A stretch of 64,000 nt of DNA, taken from Metaphire vulgaris (Eukaryota; Annelida; Clitellata; Crassiclitellata; Megascolecidae). The notes under the pieces are model-generated. The model was not told the origin of the DNA and did no database searches. It saw nothing but the letters and a program-made list of their open reading frames with translations. The position numbers and the translations under genes are program-made. The DNA lies in assembly GCA_018105865.1 (NCBI GenBank), contig CM030845.1:16390276-16454275 (forward strand), in the 5' to 3' direction. Below are positions 21,401 to 30,882 of the stretch, piece by piece. The number at the start of each line of letters is the position of its first letter. Positions within the stretch are counted from its first letter, which is position 1.

Positions 21401-22973
21401 GTAATCTTATTAAATCACCATGCGTTACACAATTGAAATCAACATCAGAATTTGTATAATTGACTACACTGTCTTCTGACACATCACTCTCTTCCTCAAA
21501 ATTTGCATCATCATCCATATCAGATACATTAGCTTGAATGTCCTCAGACAGAACATTATCCGAATACAAATTAGACAAATCCTCCTCACACAAATTCACA
21601 ATTACATCATCCTTATCAAATTCAACTGGTAAATTATCAAGATCCTTATTCCCAACAAAATCATCCTTATCAGGTTGATCAACTTCAAGTAATTTCTTAG
21701 CCTGTAATCGAGTAACTACATTCACACTTTCAATCTTTGAATCAGGATCTAAATCATTTCCAATGATAAAATCAACATTCTCTGGTAAATAATCGGTAAC
21801 ACCGAGCAAAACAACTCCCTCACAAAATTTGCTCTTTAAATTCACCTCAACCAACGGAATTTCTGAAACAATGCCATTAGCACAACGAATTAATCTAATC
21901 TCCTTAGTATCAGTAAATTCACCTTCCTTCAACACATCCTTCTTAACCAAGCTCTGCAACGAACCTGAATCTCTTAACACTACCACATCACGCCGCACCG
22001 AACCGTCAACACTTACTACCGACCCACCAGAACAAAAATTCTTAAATTTAGGATCAACTCCCAAACTCACATTATTCACAAAATTCACATTTTTAGGTTG
22101 CAAATTTCTACTCGATTCACCAGATGATCTCTCATTTTTACGCTTTAATCTCTCACAGTTAGAGATAGAATGTGAAGTATCCTTACAATAAGAACACACT
22201 GGAAATTTTCCAAATTTATCATTGAATCTTCCACCAAATTTTGGCGAAGCATTAAATTTTCTAGCTTCGAAATTATTCAAACTCACATTTGAATTTTCAC
22301 GTTTCCCAAATCTCCAATTACTTCCAAAATTTCCAAAAGAAACATTTCCCTCATTCCTTCGAAAATCACCAAAAGATACATTCGAACTACTGTGAAAACG
22401 CAACGAAGAATCTGTCTTATGCAAAACCGCATATTCATCTGCCCATCTAGCAGCTTCAACCAAATTTTGAGGTTTTTTATCAAGAAGCCATTGTTTAATT
22501 GGGAAAGGCAAACACTTAACAAATTGCTCAATTTTAAGCACTTCCAAAAGTTTTTCCAAATCCCTTTCACACTTTTCACTTTGTAACCAACGAAAAAATG
22601 GTTTTTGCAATCGAAATGCAAAACTAGCATAGGTTTCTTTAGAATTTATAGTCAAATTTCTAAAACACAATCGATAGTGCTCCGGCACCTTTTCGAAAGC
22701 TGTAAGCAATGCAGATTTGAAAATCTCGTAATCTTTCGAATCATCCACTGATAGTTCAGAAAACACATTCAATGCTCTCCCTGATAACTGAGTATACAGA
22801 AGCCTTGACCATTTGTCTTTATGAACATCATTTAACAACATCGCTTTTTCAAATGAAAGAAGATAATCCTCAATATCCATCGTATCAGAATATTTAGGCA
22901 CAAATTTTATCAGATTAGAATGTCTAAAAGAATTCAAATTAGGAGAATTAGGTGAATCATGATCACTGTGCAA
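18450..22973 (-). CDS. Gag-Pol polyprotein with integrase upstream of reverse transcriptase
   Basis: An open frame of 1507 codons. Order: SCAN-like Gag helices (about 110-190, including KIEQFVKCLPFPIKQWL and LVEAARWADEY); CCHC zinc knuckle CX2CX4HX4C (260-273); aspartic protease with RDSG (334-337) and IIGNDL; acidic spacer; integrase with HHCC zinc finger (about 590-628) and DDE residues D661, D721, E757 (D-35-E spacing), then a GPY/F-type module (YCGPYEV, about 901); reverse transcriptase (about 1090-1290, LDVSRGFWQ and catalytic FFDD at 1241-1244); RNase H (about 1385-1500, LAVDAS, YTDHSPL). All catalytic residues appear intact. It copies element RNA into DNA and integrates it. The frame is open beyond the first methionine up to a TAG at 23070, so the true start is probably farther upstream. 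Confidence 0.9.
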   Translation of the reverse strand: MHSDHDSPNSPNLNSFRHSNLIKFVPKYSDTMDIEDYLLSFEKAMLLNDVHKDKWSRLLYTQLSGRALNVFSELSVDDSKDYEIFKSALLTAFEKVPEHYRLCFRNLTINSKETYASFAFRLQKPFFRWLQSEKCERDLEKLLEVLKIEQFVKCLPFPIKQWLLDKKPQNLVEAARWADEYAVLHKTDSSLRFHSSSNVSFGDFRRNEGNVSFGNFGSNWRFGKRENSNVSLNNFEARKFNASPKFGGRFNDKFGKFPVCSYCKDTSHSISNCERLKRKNERSSGESSRNLQPKNVNFVNNVSLGVDPKFKNFCSGGSVVSVDGSVRRDVVVLRDSGSLQSLVKKDVLKEGEFTDTKEIRLIRCANGIVSEIPLVEVNLKSKFCEGVVLLGVTDYLPENVDFIIGNDLDPDSKIESVNVVTRLQAKKLLEVDQPDKDDFVGNKDLDNLPVEFDKDDVIVNLCEEDLSNLYSDNVLSEDIQANVSDMDDDANFEEESDVSEDSVVNYTNSDVDFNCVTHGDLIRLQHEDVSLRPLYDLVVDARNCAKLPCFVLQNDVLIRRARNKCNSDVDLGFDQIVVPRILRNKLIFLGHDIPASAHLSVQKTLDRVQRNFWWPGISSMVKKYCRTCDVCQRLGKGRSRPKAPLMNLPVISKAWSRVAIDVVGPLSVCKNSGNRYILTMLDLATHFPLAFPLQNYSASEVAKCLISAFSMFGFVNEILSDNASNFLSDLLQVFMLEFGIHHIRTSPYHPETDGNLERFHRVLKDMLKAMAETYHENWDEFLPWVLFAYREVPVKGINFAPFDLMFGREVCGPLSLIKQFWLAETVDEFLSKSKKTNLVDFVLDLREKVRTAVETANDNTIVSQAKSKSWFDRKTVEVSFDVGDKVLLLLPVKGKPLQAKYCGPYEVMRKLGPVDYVVSTPDRRKNKRICHVNLMKKYEQRYFSVLCSDLLNLDVKCCVQDTETVEVDDIVNNVKFADFVNNGKSVIKDDSYFCCLKQNDVSVLCSDVISDKVDCDEFCQSECPYDLSEIDKLVDNDMIIQDFVDKSQLDKSLKSELFDVLKPFAEVFTTRPGCTNLVKHKIKLVEGAKPVVQKAYRMNPEKLKRVEKEISELLKLGIIEESNSEWAAPIVVVKKSDGSDRLCTDFRRLNALTCDDSFPMPRVEDLIDKVGKAKYMSKLDVSRGFWQVELDEESVPLTGFVLPNGHYQWKYMSFGLKGAPATFAKLGRILVKGVQEFCDVFFDDIIIFSLTWVDHAKHLTEILHRIKDAGLTLNPKKCCFANAEVDFLGYHLGLNCVQPLRSKIDVVLNFPRPKNKKQILSWLGVAGYYKRFLPHYSELTLPLTNMLKKNRNFEWSKEAEDSFVELKSRLASRPILRPPDYNEKFYLAVDASTFCVGGCLFQIYQEIEHPVCFFSRKLDKHQINYSIVEKEAYALVLAVRLFSVYFGSNSVVVYTDHSPLKSLATMSNYNARLLRWSLELNQYELDIRHRAGKYNILPDLLSRVPDV

Positions 22974-23069
22974 TGATTCAGAGTCAGACTCTTTTTTAAG
23001 CTCGAGCGCCTTTAACTCGAGTTCGTGTTTCCGAGTTCTCTCTCGCTCCTCTGCATCTAATCTCCTCTG

Positions 23070-23432
23070 CTAACTTCTTTCCGCTGCAAATCTTTCTTCC
23101 TTTTTCATCTCGATTTCTAATCTCCTCTCCTCAACTGCAGCCGCCATTTTCCTCTCCTCAGCTGCAGCTAACCGTTCCTCTCTCTTTTGCTCCAACTCCA
23201 ACTGTTTTAATTTTAATTGAATTTCCGAAATTTCTTCAACTTTAGTCTTATCAGTTAATATTTTACATAAATGCTTTTGCATAGCCGGACGTGCCCAGCC
23301 CTTCGTATCGACTCCCAGTTTTGTTAATTCTTCCCTTAACTGATCAATAGTTAGATCAAAAACAGAATCAAATGTTAACCTCACAGGTGAAACTAATGAC
23401 GTCACAGGATCCATTTTAAATACACAACACAA
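23070..23432 (-). CDS. N-terminal Gag segment ended by an in-frame TAG
   Basis: This 120-codon frame lies in the same frame as, and just upstream of, the long Gag-Pol frame; the codons between are open. It holds a SAP-like helix-loop-helix (LTIDQLREELTKLGVDTKGW) followed by a charged coiled coil (repeated EER, EEK, RLE) that carries on past the stop codon. The likeliest start is the methionine of MDPVTS. Either the TAG is a recent disabling mutation, or it is read through, or Gag and the downstream frame start separately; identical LTRs make a fresh lesion easy to believe. Confidence 0.75.
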   Translation of the reverse strand: MCCVFKMDPVTSLVSPVRLTFDSVFDLTIDQLREELTKLGVDTKGWARPAMQKHLCKILTDKTKVEEISEIQLKLKQLELEQKREERLAAAEERKMAAAVEERRLEIEMKKEERFAAERS

Positions 23433-24683
23433 TACCTTGAAAATTCAAAAACTTCAGCAGAATCTCAAACAACAGCAACACAAACTTCAAAACACAGCAA
23501 AATTCTTAAACAATACTCTCAATATAATCACAATCAGATCAGAACTAAATCACAATTAAATCAGAATCAATGCAAGCTTTTCCAATTGCCTGTGAATAGT
23601 TTCACTTTGCTCAATGCTAACAGAGAGTTGGCTAAGCCAAATTTCACATTCAATGTGAAACAGTTCATTGAAGATCTTAGGAGCTTGATTTTCTTTGCTT
23701 CACGCGACTGTCTCTGCTCAAATCTTCTAATTGACTGCTGTAGAAGCAGCCACGAATCAGACAGGATTGCTTGACAGTATCTTCCAATTGACTGCTGTGG
23801 AAGCAGCCACGAATCAGACAGGATTGCCTGACATGAAGTGACCTGACCTGACGTCAGATCCGCCGAAGAACAGCGCAGGATCCGCACCTGATTGCAAATG
23901 ACGCTTGAAATGCTCTGGCACACTTGCCAGACCCGACGATGGACAAACGCTCTGGGCAGAATTGCCAGAACCGACGATAGACAAACGAAAATCGCTGACG
24001 TTTCGATATAGCGAACGAGACAGTGCCAGACTGCACTGACGAGAGACAACGCTGGTCAACGCTGAAGAAACAGCGCCAAGGCACGCTGACGAAGACGGCG
24101 CTAGAACATTCAAAACGCCGAAGGATGACGAGTGACAACCGTTAGTCGAACGACAACGACACACGGTTACGAAACAACCGAGGTAACACGCTGTTGTCCT
24201 GCGTGACAACTGAATGGCGAAGATTCTCCCCTCGACGAAACGAGAAGAACGAGGATACGCCGAAGATACACCGAGGATGGCACGCCGACGAGGATACACC
24301 GACGAAGTGAGCGAAGAGACAGACTGAACGAGAATCAAGACGCCAATAGCGCCACATAAATACTATAGATGACCGCAAACGTCAACTCGATGCACAAAAC
24401 GCTTCTAACGAAACGAAAAAACTTTCCAGGATTCCTAACCAACTGCTTCAGAATCGCAAAACAAATCGATAAATCGATCGAAATTCTTAAAATTCTCAAA
24501 GTCTCTCTCCACTCAATAGAATTTCCAAAGCGCACACAGAACTGGTCACAACTGCGCAAAAACAAACACAAGAACCGGTTCCAACTGGTTCTCAAATGAA
24601 TCTCCTCGTGCTATTCTAACGTCAATCGAAATCTTCAAAAATACTCATCTTCCGCAAAAACGCACTCGTTAAGTCTACTAAGC
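23433..24683 (-). other. 5' leader of the Gypsy element
   Basis: About 1.25 kb between the primer site and Gag without a convincing frame. It contains a tandem duplication of about 62 bp (units around 23735-23770 and 23797-23832, sharing GAAGCAGCCACGAATCAGAC). Packaging or translational signals would be expected here. The short frames on both strands are not supported. Confidence 0.6.
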
Positions 24684-24695
24684 GACGAGCCCCCA
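24684..24695 (-). promoter_or_regulatory. Primer binding site, tRNA-Pro type
   Basis: Three bases inside the 5' LTR the minus strand reads TGGGGGCTCGTC, complementary to the CCA-bearing 3' end of animal tRNA-Pro. Twelve bases match before the sequence diverges, enough for a minus-strand DNA primer site. Confidence 0.8.
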
Positions 24696-24698
24696 TAA

Positions 24699-24839
24699 TG
24701 TTGTAAGCTCGGTGGGCAAATACTACAAAAGACTTGATTTTAAGCTCTTTAATCCAAATCGACTAATCTTGTCGATCAACTCAACCGGAAGACCCCTTCA
24801 ATCCTCATTAAGCAAGTATGTACAGTGCATCCTCCAACA
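24699..24839 (-). repeat. 5' LTR of the Gypsy element
   Basis: 141 bp, TG...CA bounded, with 5-bp inverted ends TGTTG/CAACA. It must carry the promoter, but no clear TATA box could be assigned in so short an LTR. Confidence 0.92.
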
Positions 24840-24881
24840 ATAGCAACATTGCCAAAATCATGGAGAGGCCTAGTGACATTA

Positions 24882-25290
24882 GGGGCTGTCCACTAATTAT
24901 GTCAACAATTTTTGGGCAATTTTTGACCCCTCCCTTCTTGTGAACAAGTGTCAACTTTCACTTAACCCCCCATAATTACGTCAAAATGTTTTGACCTCCC
25001 ACGCCCAAGATCAATGACAGGTCCTAATAACAAGGTTATTATTTTTGTGGTGATGACCATTTTTCGCTTTTTTTCTCATCGAGTGTCAAAATGTGGTGGT
25101 GATGACCTTTTTTGCCATGCTTTTTTCCATTGTAATAAGTAGTATTCCATGAAATTTCCTATTTTTTGATTATTTGTAAAAAGTGAAATTGTTGACGTCA
25201 ACTTCTCTTGATCCCCTCCCCCTGTCAACAACTGTCAAACTTTTTCAAACCCCTCCCCCTTAAATTGTTGACGTAATTAATGGGCAGCCC
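24882..25290. mobile_element. Harbinger-like MITE, copy 1
   Basis: Terminal inverted repeats GGGGCTGTCCA(C/T)TAATTA (right end slightly eroded) with TTA at both flanks, the 3-bp duplication typical of PIF/Harbinger. Copy 2 lies at 52917-53318 with closely similar interior. Confidence 0.75.
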
Positions 25291-25603
25291 TTAATGATTG
25301 TTCTGTCCTCTGCCGCTGAAGATATCTTTACATCGCAACTACAGTAAGTCATGATAGGCCTGTGGACTTCCTACAAGCATTTCGGTTCACTGAGATAAAG
25401 TATAGGAAACGTATAACGTGGTCGCAGAGTCTTTCTGTTTTGACATTTTGACGAATCTGTCTCTATAACTTCATCGCTAGAGTTGGAATGACGTCCCCCA
25501 TTCTGCGTGACTGTTCTGCAATCGAATGTATTGTCCCGCGTCCCGCTAAAACATCTGTAAAACCATAATCTGTTCCGTTGCAAGAACATGGAAGTGCATT
25601 TAG

Positions 25604-25648
<45 letters not shown>

Positions 25649-26043
25649 GTTCTCTGTCTTGGGACAGGTTCGGGGCTTCATTGTTTCCATTTCTTTCTGC
25701 GTCTTGCTTCTTCTTTGATTTCTGCATAGGTCTTGTGACGCTGTGCATCTGTTTTCGTCATCCAGTCCAGTAGCATCTTCCTTGCTTTCCCTTTTCTCTC
25801 TTATTCCTGATATACTCCTTTAAATTACTGTTCTTGAAATTGGGAAATTGGAATTGTCACGCGTAAGCGTGTGGTTAGTTTCGGTTAGTAGACACGACTA
25901 TATTGTTTAGTACACAAGCCGAGGAGCATTAGGTTTTAATTATGCGCCTAGAAATGATGATGATGATGATGATGATGATGCTGATGATGATGATGATGAT
26001 GATGATGGTGATGATGGTGATGATGATGATGATGATGATGATG
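25291..26043 (-). pseudogene. LINE 3' fragment with (ATC)n and (GAT)n tracts
   Basis: Minus strand around 25900-25650 encodes the C-terminal LINE signature RKARKMLLDWMTKTD-like residues followed by a (CAT)n tail (plus strand 25605-25650). A second GAT-rich tract occupies 25944-26043 and is the tail of the next antisense LINE. The poly-Asp and poly-Met frames here are microsatellite artefacts. Confidence 0.6.
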
Positions 26044-26800
26044 ATTGTCTGAGTAATGATTCTCCTCTTAGTACGTGTCCAATCCAGTTCCTCTGTCTTT
26101 TTTGATGGTGCTGATTATCGATCTTTATTCGTCCACCATCTGTAATACTTTATCGTTTGTTTTCTTGTCCGTCCACTTGATGTTTTCCATTCTTCTCCAT
26201 ATCCACATTTCGAATGCTTCCAGCTTTTGTATGTCCTTCTTCTGGAGAGTCCAGGTTTCTGATGCAAATAAAGTGACACTCCATATCAACGCGTTTTTAT
26301 CAGTCTCTTCTTTAGTTCTCTATTTAGCCTTCCTCTTACCAGTTCTTCTCTGTCCAAAAAGGCTTTTTTTCCCATCGCTATTCTTCTCTTTATCTCCTCC
26401 TGGCATCTGGAATCTTCTGTTATTAGGCTCCCAAAGTAGCAGAATTGCGTGACCTGTTCCAGTTCTATTCCATCAACCGTTATGGTGAATCTAGGTGGAT
26501 TTTTGCTCTTTGTTGTTACCATGATTTTTGTTTTTTGAGCGTTTATTTTCATGCCATATTCTTTTGATGTTGTATTTAGTTTGTCCAATATTCTTTGTAG
26601 TTCTCTTTTACTCCCTGTTAGCATCGCTTGATCGTCTGCAAAACGTATGGCTTGTATCAGTTTCCCTTCGATGTTTATTCCCGCTCTTTATTCCTCTAGT
26701 GGGCAGCCTTGTCGTGATCTCCTTCCGATTTCTCCGGTCTCCGAGTTATCATTCCCAATCCATATTTAGGTTCAATCTATCGAATATTGCGTCAAAGTAT
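26044..26800 (-). pseudogene. LINE reverse-transcriptase fragment
   Basis: Minus-strand frame 26624-26286 encodes KLNTTSKEYGMKINAQKTKI, QVTQFCYFGSLITEDSRC and RRIAMGKKAFLDREEL, the RT thumb of the same group as 8125-9606; similarity continues on both sides in shifted frames. Confidence 0.75.
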
Positions 26801-27105
26801 TATATCAAAGGTGTCAAGACTTTTTGGGCGGGCGGCCAAATGACATGTCTCCCATATGGGCAAACTTTGCTTGGCAATATTATTCTAAAATCTAAACTTC
26901 TAAAAATCTAAAGTAAAATTACGAAAACCTGAAAGGCCATTCAATCGTTACATTGATTAAAACCTATTGTGGCAACTATGACAGGCCGTATTCTTGTCCA
27001 GTGTAATAGAAAGAGTTAATTTTTAATTTTTTTACGGTGAATATGAAATTGAAAACAAATAAAGTTAGATGACAGTCGATGTAGACGTGGAAGCTGAGGA
27101 GACAT
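26801..27105. other. Possible hAT terminal remnant
   Basis: Contains GGTGTCAAGACTTTTTGGGC followed by GGGCGGCC, resembling hAT termini; sequence at 30390-30450 (GCAGCCCGCGGCCC) may be its other end, split by the 27106-30115 composite. Weak. Confidence 0.3.
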
Positions 27106-28030
27106 CAGGGGCGGAGCTAGGGCATCCGGATCCCGGAGACAAAACATACTGATGGCGCCCCCCTCAACTTGACGAAAATCCTAAGAAGCAAAAAATGGCG
27201 TCGTTCTGTCCATTTTGGCGACTCTTCATTCTTCACTAGAACGATGCTCGATTCGCTCGCAATGCAGGATAATACTTTTGTGGAGAATTTGTATTTCTCG
27301 TCTATTGTTAGCAGGTACTGGAATATACGGCGTCATAGCCGCACGTCTACGGGCAGTGTTGCCAGTGTGGGTTTTTCCAACCTAATCTGGTTTTTTGGGC
27401 CTCGTTTGGTTGTTTTTTGTCGGAATCTGTTTTCGGAATCTCGCTTCGCTCGCAGTGCAGGATGATACTAATCCAATACCTATACCTAATACCCAATCAT
27501 TGAATTCATGCTGAACAACATTTCAATGATGTACTGTACATACGCCACCTAGCAAAGCTCTGCGCCACGTAATAATTAGGCCTATGTACGTTAAAATCAC
27601 GCAACTGTGACCATCTGTGACGCTGTACACGTACTTTTGTGTACGTTAAAATTGCGCAACTTCCTCAAGCTACACCCACCAACGCATCGCGACGTTGTAC
27701 ACTTATGACGCTGCAATGAACAATTGAATGTACGCTTCGTCAAACGCTTCTTGGACTAAACCGTTTGGTTACCAATAGTCAACCGATCAGAACGCTTGAA
27801 GGTAACAGAGGCACAGAGGAAGGATTTTAATATGATAGATTCAACTTCGCGAATACCCTGACAACCAAAAAAGGTCATCATCCGTAAAATTCCGGATGAA
27901 ACCTAATTTTGGCACTTCCTGATTTTAGTTTATTAATTGATTGATTGGTTGAAATTTGCTTATGTCAATTCAACTTATGACATACATAGGCCTACATTTA
28001 CCGTTAGTAACAATCCAGAATACTGAGCTC

Positions 28031-28411
28031 CCTGTAAAGTGGCGAGGGGGCAGCGGGGGCGAACTGCTCCAGGTGGCACTTGATCTATACGGGTGGCAGT
28101 TTTGGGTATTTTCCACGCATATATGCTGACATACACGGTGATCTCGGGACTTTGATAAAAACGCGACGACCTTTTTTGCCCGTCAAGATTTTTGGGAATT
28201 TGACTTAAGGCGGCAGCATTGTGTCAGGGGCGGCGTTTTTGGGTTTGGTAAAACATAATAATAAATAATAATCATTTTTTGTTAAAAAATGCGACGACCT
28301 TTGTTTGCTTGCCAAGATTTTTTTCGGAAATTTTGTGTCGTGCTTTTTTCCGCCGCAAAAACGTGACACTTTATTTTCCCCCAGGCGGCACTTTGCCCAG
28401 CTACGCCACTG
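28031..28411. mobile_element. hAT-like MITE
   Basis: Perfect duplication CTGAGCTC (28023-28030, 28412-28419). The right end GCTACGCCACTG is canonical; the left end has a small change (CCTGTAAAGTGGCG). Interior resembles the element at 50716-51031 (GACGACCTTTTTTGC). Confidence 0.7.
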
Positions 28412-28469
28412 CTGAGCTCTATTATACATTTAGTACATAATGGAAATTAGTAATTTAGGTTCATTCCTT

Positions 28470-29155
28470 CTTTCTTCTTCATGTGTCATGTATTGCTACG
28501 TTGGCGACCATGGATTTCCACTCTTCTCTGTTTCTGGCTTTCCTTATCAGTTCAATGTTGTCTGTAGTTCTTGTCGCTTCTCTTAGGCTGTCCGTAAACT
28601 TTATTCTTTGTCTTCCTCTTGCTCTTTTACCCTATTTTTTCCTGTTATAGCTAGATTTTGCAATCCGTCTTTTCTTATTAGATGTCCAAAGAGTTCAAGC
28701 TGCTGCTTTCTTGTGGTTTTTAGCAATTTTCTTTTTGCACCAAATACTTCTAGTACTTCTCGTTGGTTATTTTTCTGTCCATGAAAGTTTTTGTATACGT
28801 CTGAGAAACCACATCTCTGCAGCTTTCAGCTTCCTTTCTGTTGATTTTGTCAGCGTCCATGTTTCTGACCCATAGGCCTACATCAGAACTGCCCAAACAT
28901 AGCTTTGAAGAATTCTGAGCCGTGTTGTGGTTGTAATGTGTTTATTTGTGAGGATCTTTTTAAGTTGAGTGAAGGCTGTCTTCGCCATTCCTATTCTGGT
29001 TTCAATGTCCTTTTCACTTCTTCCATCGCTTGTGAAAATGCTTCCTAGATATTTGAACTTTGTTACCTGTTTTATTTCTATCCCCTATATTGTAGTCTGC
29101 ACCTAAGAATTTTTCTTTTTTTAGTATGACCATACAGTACGTCTTTTTGTATGAA
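28470..29155 (-). pseudogene. LINE reverse-transcriptase C-terminal fragment
   Basis: Minus strand carries broken frames of an RT thumb/C-terminal region, like 8125-9606. It resumes at 29730-29840, where the minus strand reads ERYADDTTLMADTERKLQ, so the L2-like copy between them is a later insertion. Confidence 0.65.
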
Positions 29156-29159
29156 TCCC

Positions 29160-29663
29160 TGGGAACCGGCTTAGCAGACTCCAGGCGGTTATCAATGCCT
29201 CTGCTCGGATTAATTTCGGCTTGAGGTGGCACGACCACGTGACACCTGTGCTAAGGGACAGGCTCCATTGGCTTCGGGTCCCGGAGCGCATAGTTTACAA
29301 GCGGTGTTGGCTGACTTTTCGCGCGCTTCGGGACCCTGCCTGTCCTGATTACTTGTCATGCCTGGTACGGAAACAAGCGACGACCGGGTGCCGTCTCCAG
29401 CTGAGATCTAGCAGTCGCCACCGGCTTTACGTTCCTCCTCCGGCCAGGACTCGGAAGTTTGGCGAGCGCTCCATGACTCGCGGTAACCCACTTCTGTGGA
29501 ATGCGCTCCCCGAGGCGCTGGTCGGGATTACTTCACCTGAAACGTTTGCTAAAGAACTAAAAACGTACTTGTTCACCAGATCGTACTGTTATTAGTTGAG
29601 TGTTGACTGTACAGAGCTTTTGGTTTTGGCCGATGGCCATGTTATGGCGCTTCACAAATAGTC

Positions 29664-29728
<65 letters not shown>
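29160..29728 (+). pseudogene. L2/CR1-like LINE 3' end with (TAA)n tail
   Basis: Frame 29221-29595 encodes HVTPVLRDRLHWLRVPERIV, RCWLTFRALRDPACPDYLS and GERSMTRGNPLLWNALPEAL, matching the C-terminus of the LINE at 14440-16915, and ends ELKTYLFTRSYCY with a stop. A (TAA)n tail at 29664-29727 closes the copy. Strongly 5'-truncated. Confidence 0.8.
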
Positions 29729-30123
29729 TCTTAGTCCTTTCTCTACACTCTTTTCTGTCACTCTGTCTAATAACCTTTGTAATTTTCTTTCCGTATCTGC
29801 CATTAGTGTGGTGTCATCTGCGTATCGTTCATTCCTCAGTTAGATTAGCACAAGAAGTCATTACAAAAGCAAACATATATGCTAAATTGTGTTAGCCCAA
29901 TAAGAAAAACTCGGAATAGCCTCTGGGGGCCTTTTGATGAAAGAGGGGCCGCCATAATTACTGCGGGGGCCAGGAAAACTACTGGGGGGCCGCGGCCCCC
30001 GTAGTTAACATGTTAAAAAACACCGTGACCCTACCTTAAACCAATTTTGGCGCCTCTCCCACCTCGGCGCCCGGGGACATCTGTACCCCCATGCACCCCC
30101 CTAGTACCGCCTCTGGGAGACAT

Positions 30124-30735
30124 GGCATTGTTTATTTTTCACAAGTTTTGCAACATCTGACTTTAAATCCGCAGCCAAAGCTACTCTCAAATTTGCCTGT
30201 AAATTTCCTTTGGACAGACGTCATCTCAGTTTTGCCTTTAGCAGTGTCGTCTTGGAAAAGCCTTGCTCACTAAGTGAGTGCTTATCAAAAATAGAAATAA
30301 CAGCAAAACATAGGATCTCCGATTCTACATCAAACAAATTATTCAAACGAAAGATATTCTACATCAAATCAATTTCTCGCATAGCCATATAGCAAAACAT
30401 TTCAAAAACGTATATACTGTCGCGGGTCAACTAAAAGCAGCCCGCGGCCCATATCTATGATTGTATGGCTAGGCATACGTAGGAAAGAATGTACAACTTA
30501 GTTACAGTCGAGGCTAAATGAATGGGTGTAACATTCGGCTTAAGCCTACGACGGTCGAATTTCTTTGGCGCATATTTTCTGAAAAATGTCCGCATTCCGT
30601 CGAAATATTTCTGGCAGCCATAGGAGAATAGGTGTCGCGTGTAGTCACCTAATATGCCATTATCTTGTAACTCGTGTTTTTAGTGTATTGATCGGTTATT
30701 TCTGTTTTAGAATTTGGTTTCATATTTAGTTTCAG
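30124..30735. other. No supported gene
   Basis: Sequence upstream of the transmembrane exon. Short frames at 30091-30392 lack domain signals. Contains possible hAT remnant sequence near 30420-30450. Confidence 0.4.
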
Positions 30736-30882
30736 GTGAATCAACAGTAACACCGTTGGCTGATCCGTCATCATCAGATGGTCAAAATATCGCAGCCATA
30801 GTGGCTCCCATCGTCGTCGTCGTCGGCGTCGTCGTCGTCGTCGGCGGCGGCATCAGAGTTTTCTTCATCAGGCGCCAACGCA
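30736..30882 (+). CDS. Transmembrane exon of a plus-strand Ig receptor
   Basis: Acceptor GTTTCAG and donor GTAAGG bound 147 nt with phase 1-1. The translation has a Ser/Thr/Pro-rich stalk (GESTVTPLADPSSSDG), then about 24 residues made almost wholly of Val, Ile and Gly, and a basic stop-transfer end (FFIRRQR). It fits in frame after the D2 exon at 13399-13683, the split codon then being glycine. The intervening 17 kb holds an L2-like LINE, a whole Gypsy element and an hAT composite, so the link is inference. The helix is encoded by a run of GTC/GGC triplets. No tail exon was recognised downstream. Confidence 0.62.

Larger units (their letters stand above)
18180..24839 (-). mobile_element. Full-length Gmr1-like Ty3/Gypsy LTR retrotransposon
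   Basis: A 6660-bp element on the minus strand. Two 141-bp LTRs (24699-24839 as 5', 18180-18320 as 3') begin TGTTG and end CAACA and look identical by eye; both outer flanks read ATAG (18176-18179, 24840-24843), a 4-bp target duplication. A tRNA-Pro-type primer site, purine tract and one long Gag-Pol frame lie between. Integrase precedes reverse transcriptase, the order established for Gmr1-like elements and opposite to ordinary Gypsy. Identical LTRs mean a recent insertion. One in-frame TAG near the start of the coding region is the only lesion seen. Confidence 0.92.
27106..30115. mobile_element. Composite hAT-like element with nested LINEs and MITE
   Basis: Perfect 8-bp duplication GGAGACAT (27098-27105, 30116-30123) surrounds ends CAGGGGCGGAGCTAGGG and, inverted, CAGAGGCGGTACTAGGG. 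The 3.0 kb interior is a small original element enlarged by a hAT MITE (28031-28411), an antisense LINE and a sense L2-like LINE. No transposase frame recognised. Confidence 0.7.

Noticed and set aside
18450..24839. Endogenous retrovirus with an envelope gene
   Set aside because: No third frame or envelope-like protein follows RNase H; the long frame ends about 120 bp before the purine tract.
25463..25748. Poly-Asp and poly-Met proteins
   Set aside because: The (ATC)n tract at a LINE 3' end generates them in different frames.
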